A DNA stretch of 64,000 nucleotides from Deltaproteobacteria bacterium (GTDB taxonomy: Bacteria; Myxococcota_A; Polyangia; Polyangiales; Ga0077539). Made by a program: the position numbers and the translations under genes. The notes below the pieces were generated by a model that saw nothing but the letters and a program-made list of their open reading frames with translations, had not been told where the DNA came from and ran no database searches. Positions 32,512-41,526 of this stretch are shown one piece after another. Position 1 is the stretch's first letter; every line of letters begins with the position of its first letter. The DNA is taken from the NCBI GenBank assembly GCA_016704445.1, contig JADJAE010000004.1, positions 62,001 through 126,000 on the forward strand, given 5' to 3'.

Positions 32512-33876
32512 TTAGTCGACGAGGCGCTCGAGGCGCCCGGTGGCTGCGAGGAGCTGGGCGCGGGAGAGGGCGAGGTTGAGCCTGGCTCGCACGACGGCGA
32601 TGCGCGCCGAGGCGTCGGCGGCCTGCGCGTCGACGACCTCCAGCAGCGGGGCGGCGCCGCCCTGGTAGCGCCCGGTGGCGAGCTCGAGGTTGGCCGCGGT
32701 GCCGGCCGCGAGCCGCTCGGACTGCTCGACCTGGGCGCGCGCGGAGCGGGAGCTGACGGCGGCCTGCACCGCCGCGGTGCGCACGGAGAGCGACTGCGCG
32801 AGGAGGTTCTCCCTCGCGGTGGCGACGGAGGTGTCGGCCACCTGCACGGCGGCGGAGAGGGAGGCGTCGAAGAGCTGCCAGCTCAGGCCGAGCCCGCCGG
32901 AGATGTTCTCGGAGATGCCGCCGAGGCCACGGCCGGCGAGCACCTCGTTGTAGCCGATGCTCCCGTTGGCGCTGGCGGTGATCGCGGGTCGGCGGTTGGC
33001 GCGGGCGAGGTCGAGCTGCGCCTCGGCCTGGGCCACCCGGAGGCGCGCCGCGGCGAACTCGGGCCGGGCGCGCACGGCCTCGGCGGCGGCGGTGGTGGGG
33101 TCGTCGTCGAGGGCGAGGATGTCATCGGGGAGCCGGGTGACCTGCACCGGGGCGATGGGGTCGAGGCCCAGGGCGGCGGTGAGGGCGGCGCGGTCGCTGG
33201 CCACCCGGGCCTCGGCGATGGCGAGGTCGAGGCGCGCGGAGTCGAGGTCGACCTGCGCTCGCACGGCGTCGTTGGGACCGGTGGCCCCGACCTCCACGCG
33301 CCCCTGGGCGATGCGCAGCCGGGCCTCTCGCTGGGTGACCGTCACCCGCGTGGTCTCGATGGCCTCGAGGTCGGCGAGCACCGTGAGGTACTGCGTCGCG
33401 GCGCTGGAGAGGGCCTGGAGCGTCGCGGTGCGGGCGTCCTCCCGGAGGGCGTCGCGGGAGCGCTCGGCGGAGCGGACGCTGGCGGCGGTGCGGCCGAAGT
33501 CATAGAGGTTCCAGCGGACGCTGGCGCTGGCGTCGATGTTGATGCTCGACCCCTGGACGCGCTGCGAGGGGGTGGTGGCGGTCGCCGGGAGGAAGGGCCG
33601 GTCGGAGAAGCTGATCGACGGCGTCGAGCTCACGCCGATGGTGGGCAGCCAGCCCGCGCGCGCCTGCTCGATCTGCGCGCTGGCCGTGGCGACCCGGGCG
33701 AGGGCGGCGCGCACCGCCGGCGGCTGGCGTACGGCCAGGCGCAGGGCCTCGACGAAGGAGACGGTGCGCTCCTCGGGGGTGCGCTCCTGGGCGAGCGCGA
33801 GGGAGGGGACGAGCAGCGCGAGGGCGAGGGCGGAGGACGCGAGGCGGATGCGACGGTTCACGGGAGTGGGCGGCAC
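32512..33876 (-). CDS. TolC-family outer-membrane efflux protein
   Basis: The 454-residue product has a Sec signal (LASSALALALLVPSLALAQ) and two repeats of the TolC/OEP fold, long coiled-coil helices around VRWNLYDFGRTAASVRSAERSRDALREDARTA and LSWQLFDASLSAAVQVADTSVATARENLLAQ. The second half mirrors the first, with 'FDAS' answering 'YDFG'. TolC proteins form the outer-membrane duct of tripartite efflux or type I secretion systems. No adaptor or inner-membrane pump gene is adjacent, so its partners are encoded elsewhere. Confidence 0.88.
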   Translation of the reverse strand: MPPTPVNRRIRLASSALALALLVPSLALAQERTPEERTVSFVEALRLAVRQPPAVRAALARVATASAQIEQARAGWLPTIGVSSTPSISFSDRPFLPATATTPSQRVQGSSINIDASASVRWNLYDFGRTAASVRSAERSRDALREDARTATLQALSSAATQYLTVLADLEAIETTRVTVTQREARLRIAQGRVEVGATGPNDAVRAQVDLDSARLDLAIAEARVASDRAALTAALGLDPIAPVQVTRLPDDILALDDDPTTAAAEAVRARPEFAAARLRVAQAEAQLDLARANRRPAITASANGSIGYNEVLAGRGLGGISENISGGLGLSWQLFDASLSAAVQVADTSVATARENLLAQSLSVRTAAVQAAVSSRSARAQVEQSERLAAGTAANLELATGRYQGGAAPLLEVVDAQAADASARIAVVRARLNLALSRAQLLAATGRLERLVD

Positions 33877-33944
33877 CGTAGCGCGTCGCGCCGAAGCGCG
33901 CGCGGGGTCCGCGGACCGCAGGAAAGTTGACCGGAGCTCCCGGG

Positions 33945-35330
33945 ATGGTGTTGGACCCTCCGACCAACGTGAAGAAGAAGCTCCTCTGGGCGGTGTCGTT
34001 GGCGGCGGTCTGCGCTCCGGTGGTCGCGCTGGGCCTGCGCCTCCGGGAGGACGCCCGCGCCGACCGCTGGATGCAGGAGGGCACCGCGAAGCTGGACGTG
34101 TCCATCGACCGGGCGCCCACGCCCGAGTCCCTCGACTGGCACGGCGCGGAGGTGCTCTTCGACCGGGTGGTCCGGGTGAGCGGCGACGGCGACCGGGGGC
34201 GCCGGGCGAGGGCGCTCTGGCACAGCTGCCGGGCGCTGGGCGACCTGTCGCGGGCGGAGCTGGTGCTGGCCAGCGCCGAGGTGCAGACCGCGCGCCGGGA
34301 AGACCCCGACGAGCTGCGGGTGACCTTCGTCGAGGCGGTGGTGCTGCAGCGCCGGGGAGAGCGTCGGCGGGCGGCGCAGGCGCTGGAGGGCATCACCCGC
34401 GGAGCGTCGGTGCCGGAGACGCTGCGGGCGCGCGTGGGCTTGCACCGGCTCGACCTGATGCTGGACGAGGGCGACGGCCACGGGGCGCTCACGCTGGCCG
34501 AGTCGCTGGCGCACGGGACGACGGTGCGCGCGGCGCTGGGCAACCGCCTGGGCCTGGCGCGCAGCGCGGTGGGCGACGTGGCGGGCGCGCGGGCGGCCTT
34601 CGAGGCGGCGCACCAGAGCGACCCGAGGGACGCCGCGGCGCTGATCAACCTGGCGCGCATCGCGCGGACCTCGGGCGACCGCGAGGGCGCCCGGCGGATG
34701 CTGCAGCAGGCGCTGGCGCTGGACGAGACCAGCGGCGAGGCGTGGCTGGCCTACGGGGTGGTGCTGACCGACCTCGGGGCGATGGCCGAGGCGCGGCGGG
34801 CGGTGCTCGAGGCGGGCCGTCGGATGCCCGACCAGCCCGGACCATGGACCACCCAGGGGGAGATCGACCTGCGGGAGAACCACCCCGTGGAGGCCGTGGC
34901 GAGCTTTCGGGAGGCGCTCCAGCGGGCGCCCGACGACACCGGGGCGCGCACCAACCTGGGCGTGGCGCTCGCGCGCACGGGCGACCGGCAGGGGGCGCTG
35001 CAGGCCTTCGAGCAGGTCACCCAGCGAGCGCCCTCGGTGGGCCAGGCGTGGAACGGGCTCGGGGTGATGAGGTTGGGGATGAGCGATCCGGAGGGCGCGA
35101 TCGGCCCGCTGGAGCACGCGTCGCGGCTGCTGCCGGACGACCCCAACCCCCCGATGAACCTGGGCCTGGCCTACGAGCGGCTTCGTCGATGGAACGAGGC
35201 CGCGCGGGCCTTCCGAGAGACCCTGCGGAGGGCTCCGGCGCACGAGCTGGCGACCGCTCACCTCGCGGCGATGCAGCCGGGGGCGGGGAGGGCGCAGAGC
35301 GTGCGGACGAGGGTGACGGCGTCTCGCTGA
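33945..35330 (+). CDS. Membrane-anchored TPR-repeat protein
   Basis: I chose ATG 33945, which has ggag eight bases upstream, over TTG 33927. The 461-residue product has one N-terminal membrane helix (LLWAVSLAAVCAPVVALGL) and about nine TPR units (e.g. AAFEAAHQSDPRDAAALINLARIARTSGD, AVASFREALQRAPDDTGARTNLGVALARTGD, NPPMNLGLAYERLRRWNEAARAF). TPR arrays mediate protein-protein contacts. It is divergent from the TolC-like gene and convergent with the YbjN-like gene. Confidence 0.82.
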   Translation: MVLDPPTNVKKKLLWAVSLAAVCAPVVALGLRLREDARADRWMQEGTAKLDVSIDRAPTPESLDWHGAEVLFDRVVRVSGDGDRGRRARALWHSCRALGDLSRAELVLASAEVQTARREDPDELRVTFVEAVVLQRRGERRRAAQALEGITRGASVPETLRARVGLHRLDLMLDEGDGHGALTLAESLAHGTTVRAALGNRLGLARSAVGDVAGARAAFEAAHQSDPRDAAALINLARIARTSGDREGARRMLQQALALDETSGEAWLAYGVVLTDLGAMAEARRAVLEAGRRMPDQPGPWTTQGEIDLRENHPVEAVASFREALQRAPDDTGARTNLGVALARTGDRQGALQAFEQVTQRAPSVGQAWNGLGVMRLGMSDPEGAIGPLEHASRLLPDDPNPPMNLGLAYERLRRWNEAARAFRETLRRAPAHELATAHLAAMQPGAGRAQSVRTRVTASR

Positions 35331-35343
35331 GCGCGGGGGCGCG

Positions 35344-35928
35344 CTACGGGTCGCGCGGCAGCGGCTTGCTGGAGAGCTCGACGCTCGGGGCGTGCACCTC
35401 GATGGCGGGCTCACCCTCCATCGGGTCGTCGGTGGCGAGCGGCGGCTGCGAGGCGGGCGCCGGGGGGAGCATCGACGGCCGCTCGGTGGCGCGGCCGGCG
35501 TCGAGCAGGGCGTCGCGCACGGGGATGCGGTACTGCTGGGTGACGCCCACGAGGAGGTCGAGGGCCACCTCGATCTCGCCGCGTTGAATCGACTCGGTGG
35601 GCAGCTCGGCGCGCAGCGTGAGGTCGCCGTCGTCGTCGAGCGCGAACTTCACCAGCGTGAGGTTGTAGTTCACCGCGAGGATGCGCCCGAGGAAGCGCGG
35701 GGGATACTTCCCCGAGCCCCAGGGCTTGAGCTCGGCCGCTTCGAGGAAGGGGAGCACGGCGAGGTAGATCCACGGCCCGGCGTGGCGAACCACGAGGCGT
35801 ATCTCTCCGGCGTCGCTCTCCAGGGTGCAGCGCAGGGTGTGCTCATCGAGCTGGCGCGGTGACCACGCGCGCTCATCCAGGATCGCCTTGACGTCTTGCA
35901 CCCCGAGAGCAGCCATCTCACCCACCAT
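35344..35928 (-). CDS. YbjN-domain protein
   Basis: The 194-residue protein has a YbjN/type III-chaperone-like fold over residues ~10-140. Key segments are VKAILDERAW, TLRCTLESDAGEIRLVVRHAGPWIYLAVLPF, LGRILAVNYNLTLVKFALDDDGDLTLRAELPTESI and FDALLVGV-like VALDLLVGVTQQY. A Pro/Ser tail follows. YbjN proteins are small cytosolic proteins of unclear function, often tied to stress. No operon partner is evident. Confidence 0.75.
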   Translation of the reverse strand: MVGEMAALGVQDVKAILDERAWSPRQLDEHTLRCTLESDAGEIRLVVRHAGPWIYLAVLPFLEAAELKPWGSGKYPPRFLGRILAVNYNLTLVKFALDDDGDLTLRAELPTESIQRGEIEVALDLLVGVTQQYRIPVRDALLDAGRATERPSMLPPAPASQPPLATDDPMEGEPAIEVHAPSVELSSKPLPRDP

Positions 35929-35972
35929 GGAACGGGACCAAGGCCGTCCCCGTCAAGCGAATCGATGGGCGC

Positions 35973-36290
35973 TCACGCATCGAGCGGGTCAGGGTGCTCC
36001 GCGGCGAGCTTCTCGACCTCCGCGCGCAGCTTCGGGTGGGCCATCAGCTTGCGCACCAGCAGCATGAACTTCGGGTCGGCCAGCAGCTGCATCGGCGACG
36101 CGCTCTTCGCTGGCTTCGGCGGAGGGTTCGTGCGCAGCCGCTCCATCGCCGCGCAGTGGGCCTTCGTCGCGAAGCCCTCCGAGGCCTCCCAGGCGCGCAC
36201 CTCGGCCACCTCGATCTTCAGGGCCTCGGCCAGGGCGCGCTGGGTGATGCCGAGCTCCTTCCGGAGCACCTTGATGTCGTCGGCGGTCAT
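35973..36290 (-). CDS. XRE-like helix-turn-helix protein
   Basis: The start is ATG 36290 (MTADDIKVLRKELGIT); longer upstream frames are not supported. The 105-residue protein has an N-terminal HTH of the XRE/Cro class (LRKELGITQRALAEALKIEVAEVRAWEASEGF), followed by a Pro/Lys spacer and a charged helix (FMLLVRKLMAHPKLRAEVEKLAAEHP). It is a likely DNA-binding regulator. It is transcribed divergently from the gene at 36313 with only 22 bases between start codons, so it may control itself and that gene. Confidence 0.75.
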   Translation of the reverse strand: MTADDIKVLRKELGITQRALAEALKIEVAEVRAWEASEGFATKAHCAAMERLRTNPPPKPAKSASPMQLLADPKFMLLVRKLMAHPKLRAEVEKLAAEHPDPLDA

Positions 36291-36312
36291 GCGTGGGGTA
36301 GCATAGGCCCTG

Positions 36313-36864
36313 ATGGAGCTTCGCACGCAACTCGCGATCGTCGCCGCGGTGGCCGTCGCCTGGTCGGCCGGGCGCTTCGTGCGCGTGCGGTCGGTGCTCG
36401 ACCCGTCGAGGGAGACCGAGCGGCTCTCGCTCGCAGCCCTCGAGGCCCGCGTCGCCCGCACTCCCTCCGACGCCGTCGCCACGCGGGTGCTCCTCCGCCG
36501 CTACTTCGACCAGGGGATGCCGCGGCTCGTGGTGGACAGCGCCCGCCGCGCTCCCGCCCCCGTGCAGCGCGACGGCGCGGTCTGCCTCATGGTGGCCCGC
36601 GCCAACGAGTCGCTCGGCGACGTGCGCACCGCGCAGGCCATCGTCAACGGCGCCCTCTCCCGCTGCTCGGTGCTGCCCGAGTCGCTCGCCGACGCCGCCG
36701 GCTGCGACGTCCGCACGGTCACCGAGCTCTCCATGCAGATCGTCGCCCTCGACCGCATGGTCGAGTGGAACATCACCCCGCAGAGCGATCCCGCCCGCGC
36801 CTCGCTGGCGCACGAGCTCTCGACCAGGCCCGTGCGCATCAGCGCCCGCTCGCGGCCGCGCTAG
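36313..36864 (+). CDS. Uncharacterised membrane-anchored protein
   Basis: The 183-residue protein begins with a single hydrophobic helix (LAIVAAVAVAWSAGRFV, ~7-23) and continues with a helical, TPR-like region (RVARTPSDAVATRVLLRRYFDQGMPRLVVDSA, MVARANESLGDVRTAQAIVNGAL). I do not recognise the family. Its TAG stop and the TAG stop of the convergent ribbon-helix-helix gene share the palindrome ctag at 36861-36864. Confidence 0.65.
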   Translation: MELRTQLAIVAAVAVAWSAGRFVRVRSVLDPSRETERLSLAALEARVARTPSDAVATRVLLRRYFDQGMPRLVVDSARRAPAPVQRDGAVCLMVARANESLGDVRTAQAIVNGALSRCSVLPESLADAAGCDVRTVTELSMQIVALDRMVEWNITPQSDPARASLAHELSTRPVRISARSRPR

Positions 36865-37190
36865 ATCCCCCGCGGCACCTTCGCGAGGTCGAGCTGCATC
36901 ATCGCGGCGCGCAGCACCGACGAGCGGCTCGCCTTGGTGTGCCCCTTGCGCTTCAGGTCGCGCACGGCGGCGTCGAGCCGGTCGAGGTCCTCGGTGTAGA
37001 GCGAGATGCAGATGACCTTGTAGTGCTCCGGGCGCACCTTCGCCTCGGGCACCGCGCGCCGCGGCCCCGGCCGGTCGGGCTCCTCCACGAAGGCGGGCGC
37101 GAAGAAGCGCTCGCGCAGCACCGTGTCGATGTCATCACCGAGCACGTCCTGGATGCCCTGCGAAGGGTCCTTCAACGTCGTCCGAGCCAT
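36861..37190 (-). CDS. Ribbon-helix-helix protein, probable partner of ParA
   Basis: The start is ATG 37190, overlapping the ParA stop by one base (TGATG). The 109-residue product has a polar N-terminus and a C-terminal ribbon-helix-helix of the CopG/MetJ type (YKVICISLYTEDLDRLDAAVRDLKRKGHTKASRSSVLRAAM). Small RHH proteins encoded right after ParA often bind centromere-like DNA and stimulate the ATPase. I see no obvious iteron cluster next to the pair. Confidence 0.75.
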   Translation of the reverse strand: MARTTLKDPSQGIQDVLGDDIDTVLRERFFAPAFVEEPDRPGPRRAVPEAKVRPEHYKVICISLYTEDLDRLDAAVRDLKRKGHTKASRSSVLRAAMMQLDLAKVPRGI

Positions 37191-38317
37191 CACGCCACCT
37201 CCATCGCCATCGCCGCCGTCGCCGCCGCTGCCGCCGCCGCGCGCTTGGGCGCGACGACCTCCCCGCTCACCGGGGCCACCGACTTCTGGTCGCGCTGCAC
37301 GGCCTGGAGCACGCGCTCGACCACGACCCGGTAGTCATCCGCGCCGTGCGAGTCCGGCGCGTACTCGAAGATGGTCTGCCGCGCCGCGGGCGCCTCGCGC
37401 AGCTTCATGTTGGCGCGCACCGGGGGGAAGCAGAGGTCCTCGAACTTCTTCTGCAGGGTGTCGGTGACCTCGCGCCCGAGCTTGTGCCGCGCGTCATAGA
37501 AGGTCGGGATCACCCCGAGGATGTACACCGGGTGCTTCAGCTGTTCGTGCACGTGGCCGAGCGTGCGCACGCACTGCTTCACCCCGACCAGCGCGAGGTA
37601 GTCGCAGCTCACCGGGATCAGCACCGAGTCCGCGTAGCAGAGCGCGTTCTGGTTGAGCAGCGAGAGCGACGGCGAGCAGTCGAGCACCACCACGTCGTAG
37701 GCGTCGCTGCCCAGCATCCGCTCGCGCAGCACCCGGTCGCGCGCGGGCCGCGAGGCCAGGTAAACCTCCGCCGCGGCGAGCGTCTCGTTGGAGGTGATCA
37801 CGTCGAGGTTGGCGCGCACCGGCACGGCCACGTCCCGCGGGTCGGCCCCGAGCACGAGCACGTGGTAGAGCGTGGTCTCGCCGCGGATGCCCAGCGAGAC
37901 CCCGACGTTGCCCTGCGGGTCGACGTCCACCAGCAGCACGCGCAGGCCCTTCTCCGCGAGGCCCGCGGCGACGTTGATCGCCGTGGTGGTCTTGCCGGTG
38001 CCGCCCTTGTGGTTGAAGACCGCGATGCGCCGCGTGGCGCGGGGAGGCGGAGGCGCGGCGATGATCGCGTCGCGGCACTCCTGGGTGCACATGAAGCGGG
38101 TGCCGTGGTCGTCGACCAGCACCTGCCAGGCGAACTCCAGCTTGAAGGGCTTCGCGCACTGGGTGCAGCTCGCCGCGCCGCGGTCGACCCCGAGGTGCTT
38201 CTGCTGACACTTCTGCGAGCAGAAGTGCCGCGCCCCCGCGCCGTCCTCCACCACCTGGTAGCGGAACTTCATCTCGAAGTTCTTGCCGCACACCGAACAT
38301 GTCTTCGCCGTCGCCAT
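37190..38317 (-). CDS. ParA-family ATPase with two N-terminal zinc-binding modules
   Basis: The 375-residue protein has two copies of a Cys4 module, C7/C10/C33/C37 and C51/C54/C77/C81, each CxxC-x22-CxxxC. A ParA/MinD ATPase follows with deviant Walker A KGGTGKTT (104-111), switch I VDPQGN, and Walker B VVVLDCSPSLSLLNQNAL. Ordinary ParA proteins lack the zinc modules. The tail after about residue 350 is Ala-rich. ParA enzymes position DNA or protein cargos over the nucleoid; the zinc modules may bind DNA or a cargo. It overlaps the RHH gene, its likely partner. The product should be cytoplasmic. Confidence 0.85.
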   Translation of the reverse strand: MATAKTCSVCGKNFEMKFRYQVVEDGAGARHFCSQKCQQKHLGVDRGAASCTQCAKPFKLEFAWQVLVDDHGTRFMCTQECRDAIIAAPPPPRATRRIAVFNHKGGTGKTTTAINVAAGLAEKGLRVLLVDVDPQGNVGVSLGIRGETTLYHVLVLGADPRDVAVPVRANLDVITSNETLAAAEVYLASRPARDRVLRERMLGSDAYDVVVLDCSPSLSLLNQNALCYADSVLIPVSCDYLALVGVKQCVRTLGHVHEQLKHPVYILGVIPTFYDARHKLGREVTDTLQKKFEDLCFPPVRANMKLREAPAARQTIFEYAPDSHGADDYRVVVERVLQAVQRDQKSVAPVSGEVVAPKRAAAAAAATAAMAMEVA

Positions 38318-38474
38318 CGTCGCCTCCCGATCGCAGCGCGGGAGGGGAGCGCCGGAGACCCCGTCCGGGCCCGAAGCACCTCCGCAACTGGTTATGGAAG
38401 CGGCGTTAGCCCGCGCGAGAATCGATCCGCAAATTTCCTGCGCGCTTCACTCGGAGCGCGGAGGGGGAACCGGC

Positions 38475-39002
38475 TCAGTGGACGACGGGCGCCGCGCCGG
38501 TGAAGTCGACCACGCCGTCGTGGTGGTCGGGGACCCCGACGAGGCGGATGCGGCCGCGAGCGATCTCCGTGGCCCCGCGGGCGTCGCTGACCGTGATCGC
38601 GACCTCGTAGTTCTCCATCGGCTGAAACTCGTCCGGCGACCGGTGGAGCACCGTCTGGTGGAAGAACACCTGGTCGTTGGGGTTGCTCAGCGCGATGGCC
38701 TGGTTGGTGATGTACCGCCGGGTGCGCCCCTCGATCTTGTAGAACACCAGGGTCACCTCGGCGGCGCGCGCGGGCCTGGAGAGGAAGGCCATGAACTGCA
38801 CCCGCCACACGTGGGACTGAACATCCTCGGCGTAGGTGCGCGCCTGGTTGGCGGTGGCCCAGCCTCGCATGTTGCCGACTAACTCCCGAGGCGGGCGGCG
38901 GCTGGTGAAGACGATCGAGCCGGAGGTCTGCGCGGGCAGCGGGGCGGTGGTGGTGAGCGCCGCGGCGCCCAGAAACATTCCCAGGAGGGTTCGTCGGTTC
39001 AT
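38475..39002 (-). CDS. Uncharacterised secreted protein
   Basis: The 175-residue product starts MNRRTLLGMFLGAAALTTTAPLPAQ, a signal peptide with an RR pair that could be Sec or Tat. The mature part has beta-rich segments (SHVWRVQFMAFLSR, AEVTLVFYKIEG, ENYEVAITVSDARGATEIARGRIRLVG) suggesting an immunoglobulin-like sandwich. I do not recognise the family. It is divergent from the ClpC-like gene across about 140 bases. Confidence 0.6.
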   Translation of the reverse strand: MNRRTLLGMFLGAAALTTTAPLPAQTSGSIVFTSRRPPRELVGNMRGWATANQARTYAEDVQSHVWRVQFMAFLSRPARAAEVTLVFYKIEGRTRRYITNQAIALSNPNDQVFFHQTVLHRSPDEFQPMENYEVAITVSDARGATEIARGRIRLVGVPDHHDGVVDFTGAAPVVH

Positions 39003-39144
39003 GGTGGTGTGTAGGGGCAGCAGTCTACCTGCCGAACCATCGAACGCCAGAGCTCAAACCCCGCTGTTCCCATCATCCACCCATGCGACATCTCTGCCCG
39101 AAATTTCCCCTTCGCCTCTCTGGTGTGGCAGCGCAGCGGGTTCG

Positions 39145-41505
39145 ATGCAGACCTCGTCGATGCCCTCCGCCCGCGCGCTCGTTGAGCGGGCGATCACCAT
39201 GGCCCAGGAGACCCGCGTCGCGCCCACGACCCTGCACCTGATGGCCGCCGCCATCGACAGCTCGGCCGAGCTCGCCCGCCTGCTCCGATCGTTCGGGCTG
39301 CGCACCGTCGACCTTCGGCAGTCCATCGCGAGGCACCAGGAGCCCGACGGGACCCTCGCCCGCGCGCAGGCCCAGTCGCGCCAGCTCGCCGTCGCCCAGG
39401 GGCTCCCCGAGCCCGGCGCCCGTCACCTCCTGGCCGCCGCGGTGGTCGTCCCCGACAGCGTCGCGGGCGTCGTGCTGCGCTCCCTCGGCCAGGACCTCGC
39501 CAAGGTCGCCCGCACCCTCGCGGGCCCTGTTCCGCCGGTGCGCGCCGAGGTCCAGCGCTCGGCCGAGCTCGCCGCCGCCTCGGCCTCCATCGCCGCCTCG
39601 CAGGGGGCGCCCCGCACCCCCACCTCCGCCAGCGCGATGGTCTCCCGCTCGCGGCTCTCTCCCCTCGACGCGCGCCGCGTGCAGCCCCTTCCGCCGCCGC
39701 TGCCGAAGAGCGGCTCGCAGCGCCCGAAGCCCCTGCGATCGAAGCCCGTCGAGGCCCCCGACGAGGTGGCCGCCGCGCGACGAAAGAGCCCCCTCCTCGA
39801 CCGCTGGCTGGTCCCGACCTCGGGGCTCGACGTGGTCGGTCGCGACGAGGAGCTGGCCCGGCTGCGCGACGCCACCGAGCGGCGCGAATCGCGGGGCTCG
39901 ATGCTGGTGGGCGCCCCGGGCGTGGGCAAGGGCGCCGTGCTCACGGCCCTCGCGAGAGAGACCGGCGGGGCGGTGCTGCGGCTGCGGCACGCCGACGTGA
40001 TGGCCGCGATGCGGGGCGACGAGGTCGAGGCCGCGAGGGCGGTGCTCGCCTGGGCCGCGCGCGGTCACGCGGTGGTGGCGCTCGACCCCATCGTCGCGTG
40101 GACCTCCCCCCGGGAGACCCCCGACGAGGTGCTCGCCCCGATGCGGTCGTGGATGCAGTCTGGGCGCGTCGCCTGGGTGGGCGTCGCCACCCCGGAGGAG
40201 GCCCGACGCCTCGCCGAGAGCGACCCGTGGATCGAGCGCGGCGCGCAGCGCATCGACCTCGAGGAGCTCCCCTCCGCGAGGGTGATGGAGGTGGTGGTGG
40301 CGCGCGCCCGGCCGCTGTCGTCGATGCACGGCGTGGCCCTGGGCGACGAGATCGCCCGGCGCGCGGTGACCCTCTGCGACCGCTTCGTGGGCGGCCGCGC
40401 GCAGCCCGAGCGCACCCTCACGGTGCTCGACCTCGGGCTCGCGAGGGCCCGCCGCGAGGGCTCCTCGGCGCTCGACGAGGACACCCTCTGCGAGGTGGTC
40501 GCCGGGGTGGCCGGGCTCCCCAAGGAGCGCGTCGCGAGCAGCGACCACGCGCGGCTGCTGGCGCTGGAGGAGCACCTCGCGGCGAGGGTGGTGGGGCACC
40601 GGTCGGCGCTCGCCCGCGTCTCCGACGTGGTGCGCCGCAACGCCGTGGGCTTCCGCGGCTCGCGCCCGCTGGGAACCTTCCTGCTGCTGGGCCCCACCGG
40701 CGTCGGGAAGACCGAGACCGCGAAGGCGCTGGCGGAGGCGCTCTTCCCTGGCGACGGGGGCATGACCCGCTTCGACATGGCGGAGTTCTCCGAGGGCCAC
40801 TCGGTGGCCCGGCTGGTGGGCGCCCCGCCCGGCTACGTGGGCTACGGCGAGGGAGGCCAGCTCACCGAGGCGGTGAAGCGGCGGCCGTGGCAGCTCATCC
40901 TGCTGGACGAGATCGAGAAGGCGCACCGCGACGTGCTGCAGGCGCTGCTGGGGCTGCTGGACGAGGGGCGCATGACGGACGGTCGGGGGCGCACCGCGGA
41001 CTTCCGCAACACCCTCATCGTGATGACCAGCAACCTCGGGGCGGAGGCCTTCCAGTCGACGATGACCCGCCGAGGGGTCGGCTTCGCGAGCGCCCGATCG
41101 CCCAACGACGCCAACGCCGACGCGTCGCAGGCCGTGCTCGACGCCGCCCGCGCCTCGCTCCCCCCCGAGCTCTGGAACCGCATCGACGAGCCCCTGGTCT
41201 TCGGCGCCCTCACCCGCGCCGAGGTCGCCGAGGTCGCCCGCCGCCTGCTGGCCGACCGCGCCGGTCGCCTGGAGCGCGAGCAGGGCGTCACGCTCACCGT
41301 CGAGCCCTCGGTGATCGAGCTGCTGCTCGACGGCGGCGGCTACGACGCGCTGCTGGGCGCGCGGCCGATGCGCCGGGCGGTGGCGAGGCTGGTGGAGGCG
41401 CCGCTGGCCGAGGCCGTGCTGCGAGGTCGCCTCCCGAGAGGGGCGAGCGCGGTGGTGTGGGCCGTCGACGGAGCGCTCCGCATCGAGGTCGCGGGAGACC
41501 CTTGA
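39145..41505 (+). CDS. ClpA/ClpC-like AAA+ unfoldase with degenerate first ATPase domain
   Basis: I place the start at ATG 39145 (MQTSSMPSARALVERA), where the Clp N-domain begins. The 786-residue product has the N-domain to ~140, a linker, D1 with Walker A GAPGVGKG (256-263; Gly where Thr/Ser is usual) and a Walker B without the acidic pair (VVALDPIVAW), and an intact D2 with GPTGVGKT (516-523), pore loop GYVGYGEGG and LILLDEIEK. VGF at 645-647 sits where ClpA/ClpC carry the ClpP-binding loop, so it may feed ClpP. D1 looks catalytically weak or dead. No clpP or clpS gene is adjacent. Confidence 0.8.
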   Translation: MQTSSMPSARALVERAITMAQETRVAPTTLHLMAAAIDSSAELARLLRSFGLRTVDLRQSIARHQEPDGTLARAQAQSRQLAVAQGLPEPGARHLLAAAVVVPDSVAGVVLRSLGQDLAKVARTLAGPVPPVRAEVQRSAELAAASASIAASQGAPRTPTSASAMVSRSRLSPLDARRVQPLPPPLPKSGSQRPKPLRSKPVEAPDEVAAARRKSPLLDRWLVPTSGLDVVGRDEELARLRDATERRESRGSMLVGAPGVGKGAVLTALARETGGAVLRLRHADVMAAMRGDEVEAARAVLAWAARGHAVVALDPIVAWTSPRETPDEVLAPMRSWMQSGRVAWVGVATPEEARRLAESDPWIERGAQRIDLEELPSARVMEVVVARARPLSSMHGVALGDEIARRAVTLCDRFVGGRAQPERTLTVLDLGLARARREGSSALDEDTLCEVVAGVAGLPKERVASSDHARLLALEEHLAARVVGHRSALARVSDVVRRNAVGFRGSRPLGTFLLLGPTGVGKTETAKALAEALFPGDGGMTRFDMAEFSEGHSVARLVGAPPGYVGYGEGGQLTEAVKRRPWQLILLDEIEKAHRDVLQALLGLLDEGRMTDGRGRTADFRNTLIVMTSNLGAEAFQSTMTRRGVGFASARSPNDANADASQAVLDAARASLPPELWNRIDEPLVFGALTRAEVAEVARRLLADRAGRLEREQGVTLTVEPSVIELLLDGGGYDALLGARPMRRAVARLVEAPLAEAVLRGRLPRGASAVVWAVDGALRIEVAGDP

Positions 41506-41526
41506 TCGCAGGGGGGGTAAGGGGGC

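Noticed and set aside
37190..38317. ParA locus as a chromosome or plasmid origin
   Set aside because: No ParB-type gene, DnaA-box cluster, iterons or replication initiator is seen nearby.
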